DNA of 55,932 nt, taken from the NCBI RefSeq assembly GCF_020832325.1, contig NZ_JAFIEU010000046.1, positions 1 through 55,932 on the forward strand, written 5' to 3'. Of this stretch, positions 1 to 9,606 are shown piece after piece. The stretch comes from Lunatimonas sp. (GTDB lineage: Bacteria > Bacteroidota > Bacteroidia > Cytophagales > Cyclobacteriaceae). The notes under the pieces are model-generated. The model was given only the letters and a program-made list of their open reading frames with translations. It did no database searches and was not told the origin of the DNA. The position numbers were made by a program, and so were the translations under genes. Position 1 is the stretch's first letter. Every line of letters begins with the position of its first letter.

Positions 1-141
1 GGTTTACTCTCAACGTATATTCTGTCTCTCCGCTATCCTCGTGAATTACCGAGACTACCGGATTTTCTAATCCGTCAATTTCCAATTCGGGAAGGTATCC
101 CAAAGCCTTTTTGGAATAGTTATCTTCTTGGGTAATGGTGA
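1..141. repeat. Terminal direct repeat, left copy (contig self-overlap)
   Basis: These 141 bases are identical to bases 55792-55932. An exact terminal repeat of this length is what a de Bruijn graph assembler leaves when a contig closes on itself with k=141. It lies inside the phosphatase gene, so the overlap is coding sequence and not a mobile-element repeat. Removing one copy gives a 55,791-bp circular unit. Confidence 0.95.
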
Positions 142-2464
142 TGGGCCAACCACCGTATTGGCCCTCGGGATTGGTCAATGGATCCACATACCTGGGCCAG
201 CACTCGATCCGCATGGTACGTTCCTTCTTGTTGAAAACCACCATGCCATAACCGGTAGATCGGTCATAAATCCTAGCCGGCAACCGGTTTGTCTGTCTGG
301 GATTGGCAACTGCATGAACCGTCATCCGATTTCCAAAACCGTCAAAGAAGTTACCCGTGTACTTGGGTTGGCCCTCCAAGGGTTGGTGATTTTCTGGGAT
401 CGGGGGCCACCAACGTCGCGGAAATAGGTTATTTAAAGCGGGTCCAGCAAAGGCAAACCCTGCATCCCCAAATTCATCTATGCCATAGCGAACCACGCTG
501 GCCAAGTGCTGATCTCCAGCAATATGCAACGCAAAGGCCTTCCGCAGAATCCGCAAAGCATTGTCCCTTCCTTTTTGTGGCCAACCATTGGAATCCATAT
601 CACTGGTAGGCGCATCTCCCTGCACATACTCTCCCAGCTTGGGGATGGGGAGGGTGGGGACAATGCTGTCTATGATGCTTCCCTCTGGAAGTGTGGCCAC
701 GGTACAGAAATTGGTCTGGGAAAGCGCCACTTTCATCTCCACTTGATCCCCCCAGTCTTCGGACCACTTCTCTAAGAATTCCATCTGACGGTCTCCCAGC
801 AAATTGGCGTCGATATTGTAATGGGCTTTGATGTCAAATTCCCGGTTTTGAATAAACCCGTTGAGTACTTTAGCTTCCTCAGGCAAAACATTCTTCGGTG
901 CCGACTTGAATTTTCTATCCTCCAAAATGGCCATACTGATCCCTCCATATACCCAATCTGTATAATAGCTGCCTATCCCCTGAGTCAACGGAGAAGGATC
1001 GTAGGGTGTCGGCAGGTGGCCGGTTTGGGTCAATTGAACCATATTTACCCATTCGGGTGGCATCTTGTAACCGCCTTGATCCTGTGAGTCGTAGTTCCAG
1101 CCCAATTCTACAGGGGCTCTTTTTCCACCCTCTCCCCATACATTGCCATGGTACACATCGTGGTCATCCGGGATAAATACGCACGGTATATTCCGGAAGA
1201 TCTCCCGGTAGGACCAACCGAACATGTACCATTTTCTTAAATAGTCTAAACTCGATCGCTCCAAAGGTGCCGTTTCGATCCCAAAACCACCGGTTCCTTC
1301 GTAAAACTGGTCGCCCAGAAATACTGCAAGATCCGGTCGGTGCTTTCCTACATTATCCGACACTTCCTGATCCGGAAAACCATGGTCAGCGTTGCAGCTG
1401 AAAACAGCCATTTTCACCTCGGCCTGCCCTAGGGGTTCAGCGGCAACTTTTCCTTCGTAGTAATACTGTTTTGCACCCTTGGAGAACGGCAAATCCAACC
1501 GGACCCGGTAGGGAATCTCACGGGCGTTGTCCCAGTCTCTCAGAACAAACCGCACCACCCTACCCAAGCGGTTGATTTTGCCTTGGGCCACAGTTTCCCA
1601 AGCGCCATTGCGCTGTAGTTCTAGGTGGATTTCATGATTCACAAAGTTCTCGACCGGAGCCATTTGTGCCGTTAATCTCAGTTCCTTTTTATGCAAGGTA
1701 TAGTAGGCAAAACATACCGGCCCAAATTGTCTGTCTGCGTGGTAATCAAGCTTTTCCCCATTCATCTCCCAGGAAATAAATTCAGCAGATGGCTGGACTT
1801 TGCTTTCGGCCTCTCCACCTGCATGGGAAACCAGTCCCAGTTGGCCTACCAACTGACCAGGCGCAACCCCGGATACCTTTACTACGGACAGCACCTGTTT
1901 GGTAACGGGATCCAATGCCTCCAGTTGCAGGCTAAAAGTACCAGCGTCCGGCACCGCTCGTAGTTGTGTGTGTACAGGCTTTGAAAGATCGTTGATGCGT
2001 GCTTCCGAGACTGTCTCTCCAATGAATAGCCGACCATCTCCCCTGACGCCACAATCCAAGCCCGTACCAAAAACCACGGCAGACCGGTAGTCGTCAAAGG
2101 GCCCCTTTACACCAAGTCGAAGCCCAGCAAAGCTTTCTTCATGCTCTTGGTTGATAAGCGAAAACGCCAATTTACACTGAAACCCTTGCGGGCGGTCGGA
2201 AAGGCGGATGCCCAAATGAAACAAGGTTCGGTTTTTGCCACTGACCACGCAAGTTGCTTTTCCCTCCACAATTTTCCAATCCTGTAAGCGGTTGCCCCAG
2301 TATTCCGGGCCTATCCAGTCAAGGTTGGGCCATTGATCCCAATCACTCTGAAAGGTGTTCTCCAGTGGCTTGGGGGGGATTCTTGATCCAAACGTGTTTC
2401 CGGCAAGCAAGGAGGTTCCTAATCCACCTAATGCCAGCACTTTGACGGCTTTTCTTCTTTGCAT
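1..2464 (-). CDS. PhoD-like alkaline phosphatase/phosphodiesterase, N-terminal 821 codons (continues across the contig join)
   Basis: Exported metallophosphatase of the PhoD type, expected to release phosphate from phosphomono- or diesters outside the inner membrane. The protein starts MQRRKAVKVLALGG, a twin-arginine signal followed by a hydrophobic stretch ending near residue 25, so it should be exported folded through Tat. Residues 30-340 look like a beta-rich accessory region. The catalytic part shows FLGDQFYEG near residue 383, PDDHDVYHGN near 432 and AGDQH near 650, the metal-binding signatures of the family. The reading frame has no stop down to base 1 and resumes in frame at 55791, ending at 55655, for 866 residues in total. 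It begins 7 bp after the SusD stop, so it should be cotranscribed with the SusC/SusD pair. Substrate is not determined. Confidence 0.9.
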   Translation of the reverse strand, partial: MQRRKAVKVLALGGLGTSLLAGNTFGSRIPPKPLENTFQSDWDQWPNLDWIGPEYWGNRLQDWKIVEGKATCVVSGKNRTLFHLGIRLSDRPQGFQCKLAFSLINQEHEESFAGLRLGVKGPFDDYRSAVVFGTGLDCGVRGDGRLFIGETVSEARINDLSKPVHTQLRAVPDAGTFSLQLEALDPVTKQVLSVVKVSGVAPGQLVGQLGLVSHAGGEAESKVQPSAEFISWEMNGEKLDYHADRQFGPVCFAYYTLHKKELRLTAQMAPVENFVNHEIHLELQRNGAWETVAQGKINRLGRVVRFVLRDWDNAREIPYRVRLDLPFSKGAKQYYYEGKVAAEPLGQAEVKMAVFSCNADHGFPDQEVSDNVGKHRPDLAVFLGDQFYEGTGGFGIETAPLERSSLDYLRKWYMFGWSYREIFRNIPCVFIPDDHDVYHGNVWGEGGKRAPVELGWNYDSQDQGGYKMPPEWVNMVQLTQTGHLPTPYDPSPLTQGIGSYYTDWVYGGISMAILEDRKFKSAPKNVLPEEAKVLNGFIQNREFDIKAHYNIDANLLGDRQMEFLEKWSEDWGDQVEMKVALSQTNFCTVATLPEGSIIDSIVPTLPIPKLGEYVQGDAPTSDMDSNGWPQKGRDNALRILRKAFALHIAGDQHLASVVRYGIDEFGDAGFAFAGPALNNLFPRRWWPPIPENHQPLEGQPKYTGNFFDGFGNRMTVHAVANPRQTNRLPARIYDRSTGYGMVVFNKKERTMRIECWPRYVDPLTNPEGQYGGWPITITQEDNYSKKALGYLPELEIDGLENPVVSVIHEDSGETEYTLRVN

Positions 2465-2471
2465 AGGGTTA

Positions 2472-4109
2472 TTATTGAAGTAAATTTGGATTTATATTCG
2501 TTTCTGCTTCTGGAATGGGCCACTTATCATCAACGCCCACTCGGAAGTTCTTGGTAGTTACGTGCCACCTGTGCAGTGGGTCAGGCTTCCTAGACACTTG
2601 GGGCAATCTGGTTGAGTTCGGAAACGCAGCACCCCAAAAATCTCCTGTAAGTACTTCTCCTCCTATTCCCCAGCGAAAAATATCCCATAGCCTTATTCCT
2701 TCAAAAGCTAGCTCTATTCTTCGTTCATTCCTAAGAATTGGGCGTAATTGATCTGCATTTGTTTCAGTGATGGGGGGCAGACCAACAGACATCCTTCCCC
2801 TAATTTGATTGATTGTTTGATCGAGCAACTCTTGGGTGATCGGTTCTCCAGCCTCCATAACGGCCTCCAAATAGCCAAGTAGAACCTCTGCATAGCGTAT
2901 AATCGGAACATTGCCTCCATAATCTGTAATCAAATTGCCTGAGAAGGACTCATCGAAGAATTTTCTTAACCCATAACCTGTCCGAGTGGCCTGCTTCGAA
3001 TAAGTAAGTTGATCTACTGACTGGGTAGAATCAGGATGACAAACATACGTCCTTCCTCCAAAAGTTGTACCGTCCCAAAGGAAGGTATCTCTAAACCTAG
3101 GATCTCGATTAGCGCCCATATCGGCTGTGCTATACCTTGGGTCGTCATAAGAAAAAGGGGAACCATCTTCAAACCCATAGGCTTCTGCTAAACTCCCCGT
3201 TGGGTTTATGATATGCCACCCGCTAGACATTGCCGGATACGCATGTTGGGGCAGGGCATTTGCTGCAAAACCAGACACGAATTGAACACTAAAGATATTC
3301 TCTCGGCTATTCTCATTCGCTGGATAGAAAAGAGATTTATAGTCACTGTCAATGATATTATCACCAAACTCGATAATTTGCCTATACGTTGCTGCTGCCT
3401 TTGTATACTCCCTTTCTCCAAGGTAAAGCCTAGCCAAGAAAGCAAGAGCGGCCTGCTTACTGGCTCTTCCTATTTCAGATGCAGCGAGCGCACTATATCG
3501 TGGTAAATTCTCAATACTTTCAAGCAGTTCGCTTTCTACAAAATTGACGATTTGTTGCTTGCTTGCCAAGCTTACATTATTGGCCTCGTCGGGAGTTAAG
3601 GTATTTACCACTAGTGGTACACTCCCCCAAAACTGAGAAAGATAAAAATACTGAGTAGCTCTTAAGAACTTGGCCTCTGCCCGCATTCTATTTCTAGAAT
3701 CCACTGGCATGGTAGCACTCTCAATATTCTCCAGAAAATCGTTTGCTATTGCAATTCTTCGGTAGGAGCCTGTCCAATAACCCAATACTACGTTATTGTT
3801 CGGTAGTAATGTACCATCTGTCAACCGGTTATAGGTGGAGTTATCGCCCCGTCGGTCATAGGAATTGTCCGTTGCGAATTCCAAAAAGACGATGCCACAA
3901 TAGGTCCACCAATCTGTTGGTACTACTTGTGTACCATATACAATGTTCCCTCTGTAAAGCCCCGTCAAAGCAATCATTGCGTTTGTCTCTGAGGTCCAAA
4001 ATGTATCGCTTGCAAAAGCATTCGTGGGGAATTGATTTAATTTTTCGTCGCAGGAAAAACTAATCAATAGAAAGATGCTGAGAATATATATGTTAAATTT
4101 TGCTTTCAT
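2472..4109 (-). CDS. SusD/RagB-family outer-membrane nutrient-binding lipoprotein
   Basis: Surface lipoprotein that would cap the SusC channel and capture its ligand. The 545-residue protein has a lipoprotein signal with the modified Cys at residue 20 (FSCDEK). Acidic residues right after the Cys fit the Bacteroidota surface-export signal. The N-terminal part has the family pattern (early NQFP, then TPR-like helices with AEAKFLRATQYFYL near residue 145), and the C-terminal part has the typical NERRIELAFEGIRLWDIFRWG stretch, where the residues RRIELAFEG are diagnostic. It lies 25 bp after the SusC gene and 7 bp before the phosphatase gene. Ligand specificity cannot be read from sequence; the phosphatase neighbour argues for a phosphorylated compound. 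Confidence 0.93.
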   Translation of the reverse strand: MKAKFNIYILSIFLLISFSCDEKLNQFPTNAFASDTFWTSETNAMIALTGLYRGNIVYGTQVVPTDWWTYCGIVFLEFATDNSYDRRGDNSTYNRLTDGTLLPNNNVVLGYWTGSYRRIAIANDFLENIESATMPVDSRNRMRAEAKFLRATQYFYLSQFWGSVPLVVNTLTPDEANNVSLASKQQIVNFVESELLESIENLPRYSALAASEIGRASKQAALAFLARLYLGEREYTKAAATYRQIIEFGDNIIDSDYKSLFYPANENSRENIFSVQFVSGFAANALPQHAYPAMSSGWHIINPTGSLAEAYGFEDGSPFSYDDPRYSTADMGANRDPRFRDTFLWDGTTFGGRTYVCHPDSTQSVDQLTYSKQATRTGYGLRKFFDESFSGNLITDYGGNVPIIRYAEVLLGYLEAVMEAGEPITQELLDQTINQIRGRMSVGLPPITETNADQLRPILRNERRIELAFEGIRLWDIFRWGIGGEVLTGDFWGAAFPNSTRLPQVSRKPDPLHRWHVTTKNFRVGVDDKWPIPEAETNINPNLLQ

Positions 4110-4134
4110 GGCTTTGTAATTTGTTCTTCAATGG

Positions 4135-7100
4135 TTAAAACCTAAGATTTACACCTAGCGTGTAGGTCGCTAATATGGGGTAATAGGCGCCCCCTGAGTT
4201 AATCTCCGGATCCCAACCTGGCCAATACCCACTCAAAGAAAGGATATTTTCTCCACTCAAATAGACTCTGGCATTTTGCAAGCCAACTCTGTCTTGAAAG
4301 GACTTTGGCAGCGTGTATCCAACTTGCATATTTTTAATTCGAAAATAAGAAGCATCTACCACCCAAAAGTCAGACAGCACGGTATTTGGCGTACCCGCAT
4401 TGGTTACTTCCTCTAATCTTGGGTAATTGGGGTACCTCACAGGATTTTCAGGATCAAACCTTCCATCCATTTGCCATCTTTGAATATTTCCTAAATTAAA
4501 GAAAGCCCAACCTGCATAACCATCGATCAACCCACTCACACCAGTTACTCCCTGACCGAAAACGGAAAGGTCGAAATTTTTATAACTGGCATTAAAATTA
4601 ATTCCAAACGTATATCTCGGAATACGGCTTCCTAGATAGGTCCTATCATAGGTAGGATCAATTCTACCGTCAGGTTCACCGTTTGGTCCACTAATATCCT
4701 TGTACCGGATATCACCAGGTCTCGGATTTGGGGTGACTGGAGATTGGTTTGCCCAACCCTGAATATCTTCAGCGTTCAGAAATACCCCATCAGAACGGTA
4801 TCCATAGTACATTTCCATGGGAAAGCCAACAAACAAGTTAGAACCGTTACCAACCATACCATTAGGCTGTTGCACATTTCCTAGACCCAAGGAAAGGACC
4901 TCATTGTTAGTGATGGTGAAATTTCCCCCGATTGCATATTTAAAACCCCCGACTTGGTTTCGATGCATCATGTCAAACTCTAAACCTGAATTTCTAACCT
5001 CCCCTGTATTAACTTCACTAATCTGAACTCCAAGCACCGAGGAAACGCTACCAGTGGGTCTGAATAAAATATCTCTCGTGTGCCTATCAAAATAGGTAAT
5101 ATCGGCAGATAACTTACCATCAAAAAACACCGTTTCCAGTCCGAAATCGATAGTCTCCGTTGATTCCCACCGGATATTTTGATCCATAAACACCGAGTAC
5201 GCTGCTCCCGTTGCCATAGTACCGCCAAAAGGATAGTCTCTGCCGGAGGTCAACACCGTTTGATAAGGATAATTACCGATATTTTGGTTGCCCAGTACAC
5301 CCCATGAGGCCTTCAATTTCATATCAGACAGCCAACCAGTTCCCTGAAGAAATGATTCGTCGGAAATCCTCCAGCCGACAGCCATCGAAGGAAAAAAAGC
5401 ATACTTGTTGTTTTCAGGAAATCTGGACGAACCATCATATCGAACGGTTGATTCAAATAGGTATTTATCGGCATAGCTATATCGAACTCTGGAAAACACC
5501 GATTGAATGGCCCATTCCTCGTCAAAGCCCCCTACCCGCTGATTGTCGACTCCCCCCATATCCAAAACGGTATAGTCATTACTGGGAAAATCCTGTCTGT
5601 ACCCATTGAAATACGAATCCATCTGGTTTTCGAAAGAATAACCAAGCAATCCACCAAACGAATGCTTATTTATTTCCTTAGCATATTCGCCGATAAACTG
5701 CGTGGTTTGAAATATTTCCTTGTTACTAAACTGGTTCAGATAAGATTGTCCGTGAAATACGTCATCATTTAGACGCTGTGATGCGAGGTACGACCGCTGT
5801 TCCAACAATGCAAAAGTGTAGCCTCCTATGGCTGAAAACGTCAACCCTGCCAATGGATTCCAATCTAATTTCATGTTAATACCTGCTCGTGTTCTAGGAT
5901 TACGGAGATAAGAAGCTGACTGCAACCAAGATACTGGGGTTCCACTGGTCTCCGGACCTACACCAAAGTCACCATTGGATGCTTGACCAAGGTAAATAGA
6001 AGGATACCTCACTGCATTGGCTATCAATTGATTGGCCATATCTCCTCCTCGATTGGCTGTTGCCTGAGGCTCATTTCGTTCCTCCTGGGATCCAAAAACC
6101 CTGGTATTCAGCGTAAAATTCTTACCCAAATCGCTAATCAGGTTTAATCGGAAGTTATATCGTTTAAAATTATTCTTTTCGATCAACCCGTCTTGATTCA
6201 AGATACCCCCCGATAGGAAGTATTTATGCGTATCATTCCCTCCATTAATTGTCACCGTATGTCCTGTCTGAAATCCTCTTCTGGAAAAGACTTCCTCTAG
6301 AAACCGGGTGTTCGGATAATTATCCGGATCATCCTGTCTTCGGTACCGCTCAATCTCCTCTGGAGAAAAACTATTACTTTCAGAAGCAATATTAAACATC
6401 CGGGCGTAGTCCCAAGAATCGACGAAATCCGGAAATTGTGTAGGTTGATTAAAACCGACATAACCATTGTAGGAAACCGATAGCTTACTTGCCTTACCAT
6501 CTTTCGTGGTGACAAGAATAACGCCATTCGCAGCCCTTGCGCCGTATATCGCTGCCGAAGATGCATCCTTTAACACTGAGATGGACTGAACGTCCTCTGG
6601 ATTGATATCATTCATATTACCCGGAATCCCATCGATTAAAACTAAGGCATCCGGTGTAGCTCCAAAGGACCCCACTCCTCTAACTCGAATTGAACCACCG
6701 CTTTCCCCAGGCCTGCCAGAGCGTTGAATGACGGTAACACCAGGTATTTGACCAGTGATTGCTTGCGAAAGTTGTGTCACCGGACGGTTCTCGATGTTTT
6801 GATTGGATATTTGAGACACCGAGCCAATTACATTTATCTTCTTCTGCGTTCCATAACCAACAACAACCACCTCGTCTAAGGAACTGGAATCCTCCACCAT
6901 ATTCACATCAATGATGCTAGTGACACCCACTGATCTCCGTTGATTTACATACCCTACAAAAGAAAATACCAAAACGGAACCCGGTTCTGCACTAAGTGTG
7001 TACCTTCCATCAATATCTGAAACGGTTCCCGTTGAAGACCCTTCCACGATGACGGTAACCCCCGGCATTGGATCTCCCCGTTCGTCCGTCACCGTACCGG

Positions 7101-7509
7101 TAATCGTCACCGGATCCGCTGCCTGAATCAATGGAGATTCAGCTCCCTTACGCTTCATCACATCAATCCCGTGATTTACTTGACGGAAAGTCAAATCGCT
7201 CTGCCTTGCCACATCGCGTAGTAAATCGATCACCATGCCTTGCCTCTTCTCGAAAGTCAACGCTAACTGCCTGTCCACATCTTGATTCTCATACGAAAAC
7301 TTAAAGGGAGTCTGTCGCTGCACCTCCCTGAAAAACTGCTGTAGCGTCAACGTTTCGTTGGAGAGGGTTACCCTGATCTCCTCAATGGTCTTGTATTGCC
7401 CATTGGCAGCTGTGGCCGAGACCAGATTTAAGAGAAGGGTCTGCATGATCAATCCATACAGAAAGCACTTGGACAACATAATAATTGTCTTTAGTAAGTT
7501 ATTTTTCAT
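4135..7509 (-). CDS. SusC/RagA-family TonB-dependent transporter with N-terminal STN signalling domain
   Basis: Outer-membrane beta-barrel importer of 1124 residues. Domains in order: signal peptide to about 36; STN domain 40-118, the periplasmic element that talks to a FecR partner; carboxypeptidase-regulatory-like beta-sandwich 123-200 (VTITGTVTDERGDPMPG); TonB plug beginning at DEVVVVGYGTQKK (202-214); and the barrel to the C-terminal Phe. The start at 7509 (MKNNLLKT) is preferred over an in-frame ATG 31 codons upstream because it puts the signal peptide at the N-terminus. The STN domain and the sigma and FecR genes upstream make this a signal-transducing transporter rather than a passive one. 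Followed by SusD after 25 bp. Confidence 0.93.
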   Translation of the reverse strand: MKNNLLKTIIMLSKCFLYGLIMQTLLLNLVSATAANGQYKTIEEIRVTLSNETLTLQQFFREVQRQTPFKFSYENQDVDRQLALTFEKRQGMVIDLLRDVARQSDLTFRQVNHGIDVMKRKGAESPLIQAADPVTITGTVTDERGDPMPGVTVIVEGSSTGTVSDIDGRYTLSAEPGSVLVFSFVGYVNQRRSVGVTSIIDVNMVEDSSSLDEVVVVGYGTQKKINVIGSVSQISNQNIENRPVTQLSQAITGQIPGVTVIQRSGRPGESGGSIRVRGVGSFGATPDALVLIDGIPGNMNDINPEDVQSISVLKDASSAAIYGARAANGVILVTTKDGKASKLSVSYNGYVGFNQPTQFPDFVDSWDYARMFNIASESNSFSPEEIERYRRQDDPDNYPNTRFLEEVFSRRGFQTGHTVTINGGNDTHKYFLSGGILNQDGLIEKNNFKRYNFRLNLISDLGKNFTLNTRVFGSQEERNEPQATANRGGDMANQLIANAVRYPSIYLGQASNGDFGVGPETSGTPVSWLQSASYLRNPRTRAGINMKLDWNPLAGLTFSAIGGYTFALLEQRSYLASQRLNDDVFHGQSYLNQFSNKEIFQTTQFIGEYAKEINKHSFGGLLGYSFENQMDSYFNGYRQDFPSNDYTVLDMGGVDNQRVGGFDEEWAIQSVFSRVRYSYADKYLFESTVRYDGSSRFPENNKYAFFPSMAVGWRISDESFLQGTGWLSDMKLKASWGVLGNQNIGNYPYQTVLTSGRDYPFGGTMATGAAYSVFMDQNIRWESTETIDFGLETVFFDGKLSADITYFDRHTRDILFRPTGSVSSVLGVQISEVNTGEVRNSGLEFDMMHRNQVGGFKYAIGGNFTITNNEVLSLGLGNVQQPNGMVGNGSNLFVGFPMEMYYGYRSDGVFLNAEDIQGWANQSPVTPNPRPGDIRYKDISGPNGEPDGRIDPTYDRTYLGSRIPRYTFGINFNASYKNFDLSVFGQGVTGVSGLIDGYAGWAFFNLGNIQRWQMDGRFDPENPVRYPNYPRLEEVTNAGTPNTVLSDFWVVDASYFRIKNMQVGYTLPKSFQDRVGLQNARVYLSGENILSLSGYWPGWDPEINSGGAYYPILATYTLGVNLRF

Positions 7510-7667
7510 ACTTTTACTTTGGTTTATTGAGTAAGACGATTTGGTAAACCCAACCTTGGCATGGTGCCATTCCCCAATGATTCCCATGTTTCGGTTGCGC
7601 ACGATGCCGGAAAGGAGCTCGCTCTTTTCCGGCTTTTTTCTAGGATGTGTCGGGCTTTTGCATCGAT

Positions 7668-8726
7668 TTAAAATTTCATCGTTACACTTTTAGTATCATT
7701 GAGTGTGAACTCAAAGCCCTGTATAAAGGAAATACTCTCCAGCACCTCCTTCAAGGTCTGCTGCCGATATTCTCCGGAAAACTCCCACTTCACACCCGCA
7801 GCATTTTCAAACCGAATCTCCACGCCGTACCACTCCTCGAGGACTCTCTTTACCTCCTGCAGAGAAGCCTTCTGAAACATCAACACTCCCTCCTTCCACG
7901 CAAGCACTTCATTGGGCTTAAATCCTACAACCCGCATGGATTCCGTGGTCCCTTCAAAATCCAGCATTTCACCAGGGCTCATGACGACTTCCTCCCGGGA
8001 GGAGGCTACTAAAACCTTTCCGCTAATCAGGGCAATTTTCGTATTTGTCGGATCTTTCGCGTTTACGTTAAAGCTTGTCCCCAACACCTTTGTGCGAAGC
8101 CCCTCTGTGATGACCAAAAACGGACGAAGACTGTCGTGCGCCACTTCCAAATAGGCCTCTCCCTTTACCGTGATGGTACGTAGATCGGCGTCGAATTTCT
8201 CCGGAAACAGCACCTCACTGGAGGAATTCATCCAAATCTTGGTACCGTCTGCGAGGGTTAATTGAATTTTTTCACCAGCTTCTGTTGTCCTTTGAATGAC
8301 AATGGATTCCTTTTCTGCCACCAGCGAAGGGATGCTCGGATCCGACACAGGAGCCAGCATCCATGCCAACATCATACAGGTGACCAAAATAGCAGCCACA
8401 CGGGTCATCTGACCCAGTTCATTCCAAATAAACTTCTCGGTCTCTTTTGCGGATTGATGTTTATCCTCTACTCGTGTACCAGTATTCGTCGGTTTCAAGC
8501 GAAGTATTTCGGCAATCACCTCCTCCTTAAGCCCTTTGGGCGGTGTCGATCGATCTACCTTCGCCCGTAAAAGTATCTCCTTCGCCATCTTCATCGGCAC
8601 CAACTGCTCCGGATTGGATTTTCGCCACCGATCCCAATAGGCTTCCAATTCCTTATCAGGCTTATTCACCCACCGGATAAACTCCGGGTCAGTCAAAAAA
8701 TCCTCTATGTGCTTCATTTCACTCAC
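7668..8726 (-). CDS. FecR-family anti-sigma factor
   Basis: Inner-membrane regulator of 352 residues that should hold the adjacent ECF sigma factor inactive until the SusC STN domain reports ligand. Residues 1-105 are the cytoplasmic sigma-binding region, a single membrane helix spans about 109-126 (VAAILVTCMMLAWML), the periplasmic FecR domain covers about 140-240, and a DUF4974 domain about 280-350 ends the protein. It lies 77 bp downstream of the sigma gene and about 160 bp before the SusC gene, the standard order in Bacteroidota. Confidence 0.92.
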   Translation of the reverse strand: MSEMKHIEDFLTDPEFIRWVNKPDKELEAYWDRWRKSNPEQLVPMKMAKEILLRAKVDRSTPPKGLKEEVIAEILRLKPTNTGTRVEDKHQSAKETEKFIWNELGQMTRVAAILVTCMMLAWMLAPVSDPSIPSLVAEKESIVIQRTTEAGEKIQLTLADGTKIWMNSSSEVLFPEKFDADLRTITVKGEAYLEVAHDSLRPFLVITEGLRTKVLGTSFNVNAKDPTNTKIALISGKVLVASSREEVVMSPGEMLDFEGTTESMRVVGFKPNEVLAWKEGVLMFQKASLQEVKRVLEEWYGVEIRFENAAGVKWEFSGEYRQQTLKEVLESISFIQGFEFTLNDTKSVTMKF

Positions 8727-8803
8727 AGGTATATTCGTATATGGTGATACATAATGGTATGGTCAAAGGTACTTTACCCAACTGTGGCAGCTCGCCATGC
8801 CGA

Positions 8804-9412
8804 TTAAATCAACTTTCTAAGTTCTCTAATGGCCTTATACATTAAATTCCGAACGCTTTGCTCGCTCTCCATGCCCATGATTTCCCGTATTTGACGGTAG
8901 GTAAACCCTTCAAAGAAACTGTAGTAAATAATCTCCCGCTGTCGTTGCGTCAACTTGGATATGGCCTCGTTTAGTTGGCTTATCTTTTCCGTTGACAACT
9001 GCTTATCGATCAACTGCGATTCATGGGATAGGGTAAATAAGAAATCGCCGGGCAGGGTATCCAAGGATTCTCTACTTCCCTGCCACTTGGATAAATCCCT
9101 GAATAGCCTCCTCTTTAAACAAGTAAATAGATAAAATTTTATCGAATCTGTGGCTCCAAGGTAAGCCCGCCTCTCGCGAAGCTCCACAAACAAATCCTGA
9201 AGTGCGTCTTTGATGGTATGTGAATCGGGGATAATACTATATCCATACGCGTATAACACATCGAAATAGGTCTCGTAAATAAAGATAAAGGCAGATTCAT
9301 TGCCTTGCCGAAACACATTCCATACCTCTGAATCCGAAGAAAAGGAGTGCGACGATAAAGGATAGGGGTCCTGGGTTTTTGGGTTACTTGTTAAAATCTT
9401 TCTTTCAAGCAT
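8804..9412 (-). CDS. ECF sigma factor, FecI/RpoE-like
   Basis: RNA polymerase sigma-70 family factor of 202 residues with only regions 2 and 4. Region 2 is visible around DALQDLFVELRERRAYL and region 4 around LTQRQREIIYYSFFEGFTYRQIREIMG, a helix-turn-helix. It heads a one-direction cluster with FecR, SusC, SusD and the phosphatase, so it should drive that transport operon when its anti-sigma factor is released. The first 25 residues are poorly conserved in appearance; a later start is possible but no better ATG is seen. Confidence 0.9.
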   Translation of the reverse strand: MLERKILTSNPKTQDPYPLSSHSFSSDSEVWNVFRQGNESAFIFIYETYFDVLYAYGYSIIPDSHTIKDALQDLFVELRERRAYLGATDSIKFYLFTCLKRRLFRDLSKWQGSRESLDTLPGDFLFTLSHESQLIDKQLSTEKISQLNEAISKLTQRQREIIYYSFFEGFTYRQIREIMGMESEQSVRNLMYKAIRELRKLI

Positions 9413-9606
9413 TTGGGCTACTCAATGCAGTTAGGTATTGGAAAACCTGTTTAGAAACTACTAAAAACCGCTTAAAACAGCTCCTACAGAATCCTATTTG
9501 GGTTTCGTAAGGTAAAGCAGAATATTTGAAAAATGTAACCTACCTTAAGAGAAAAAAATACGTCCAAAAACACAACTAACTGACTGCCAATTAAAAAAAT
9601 AAAAAT

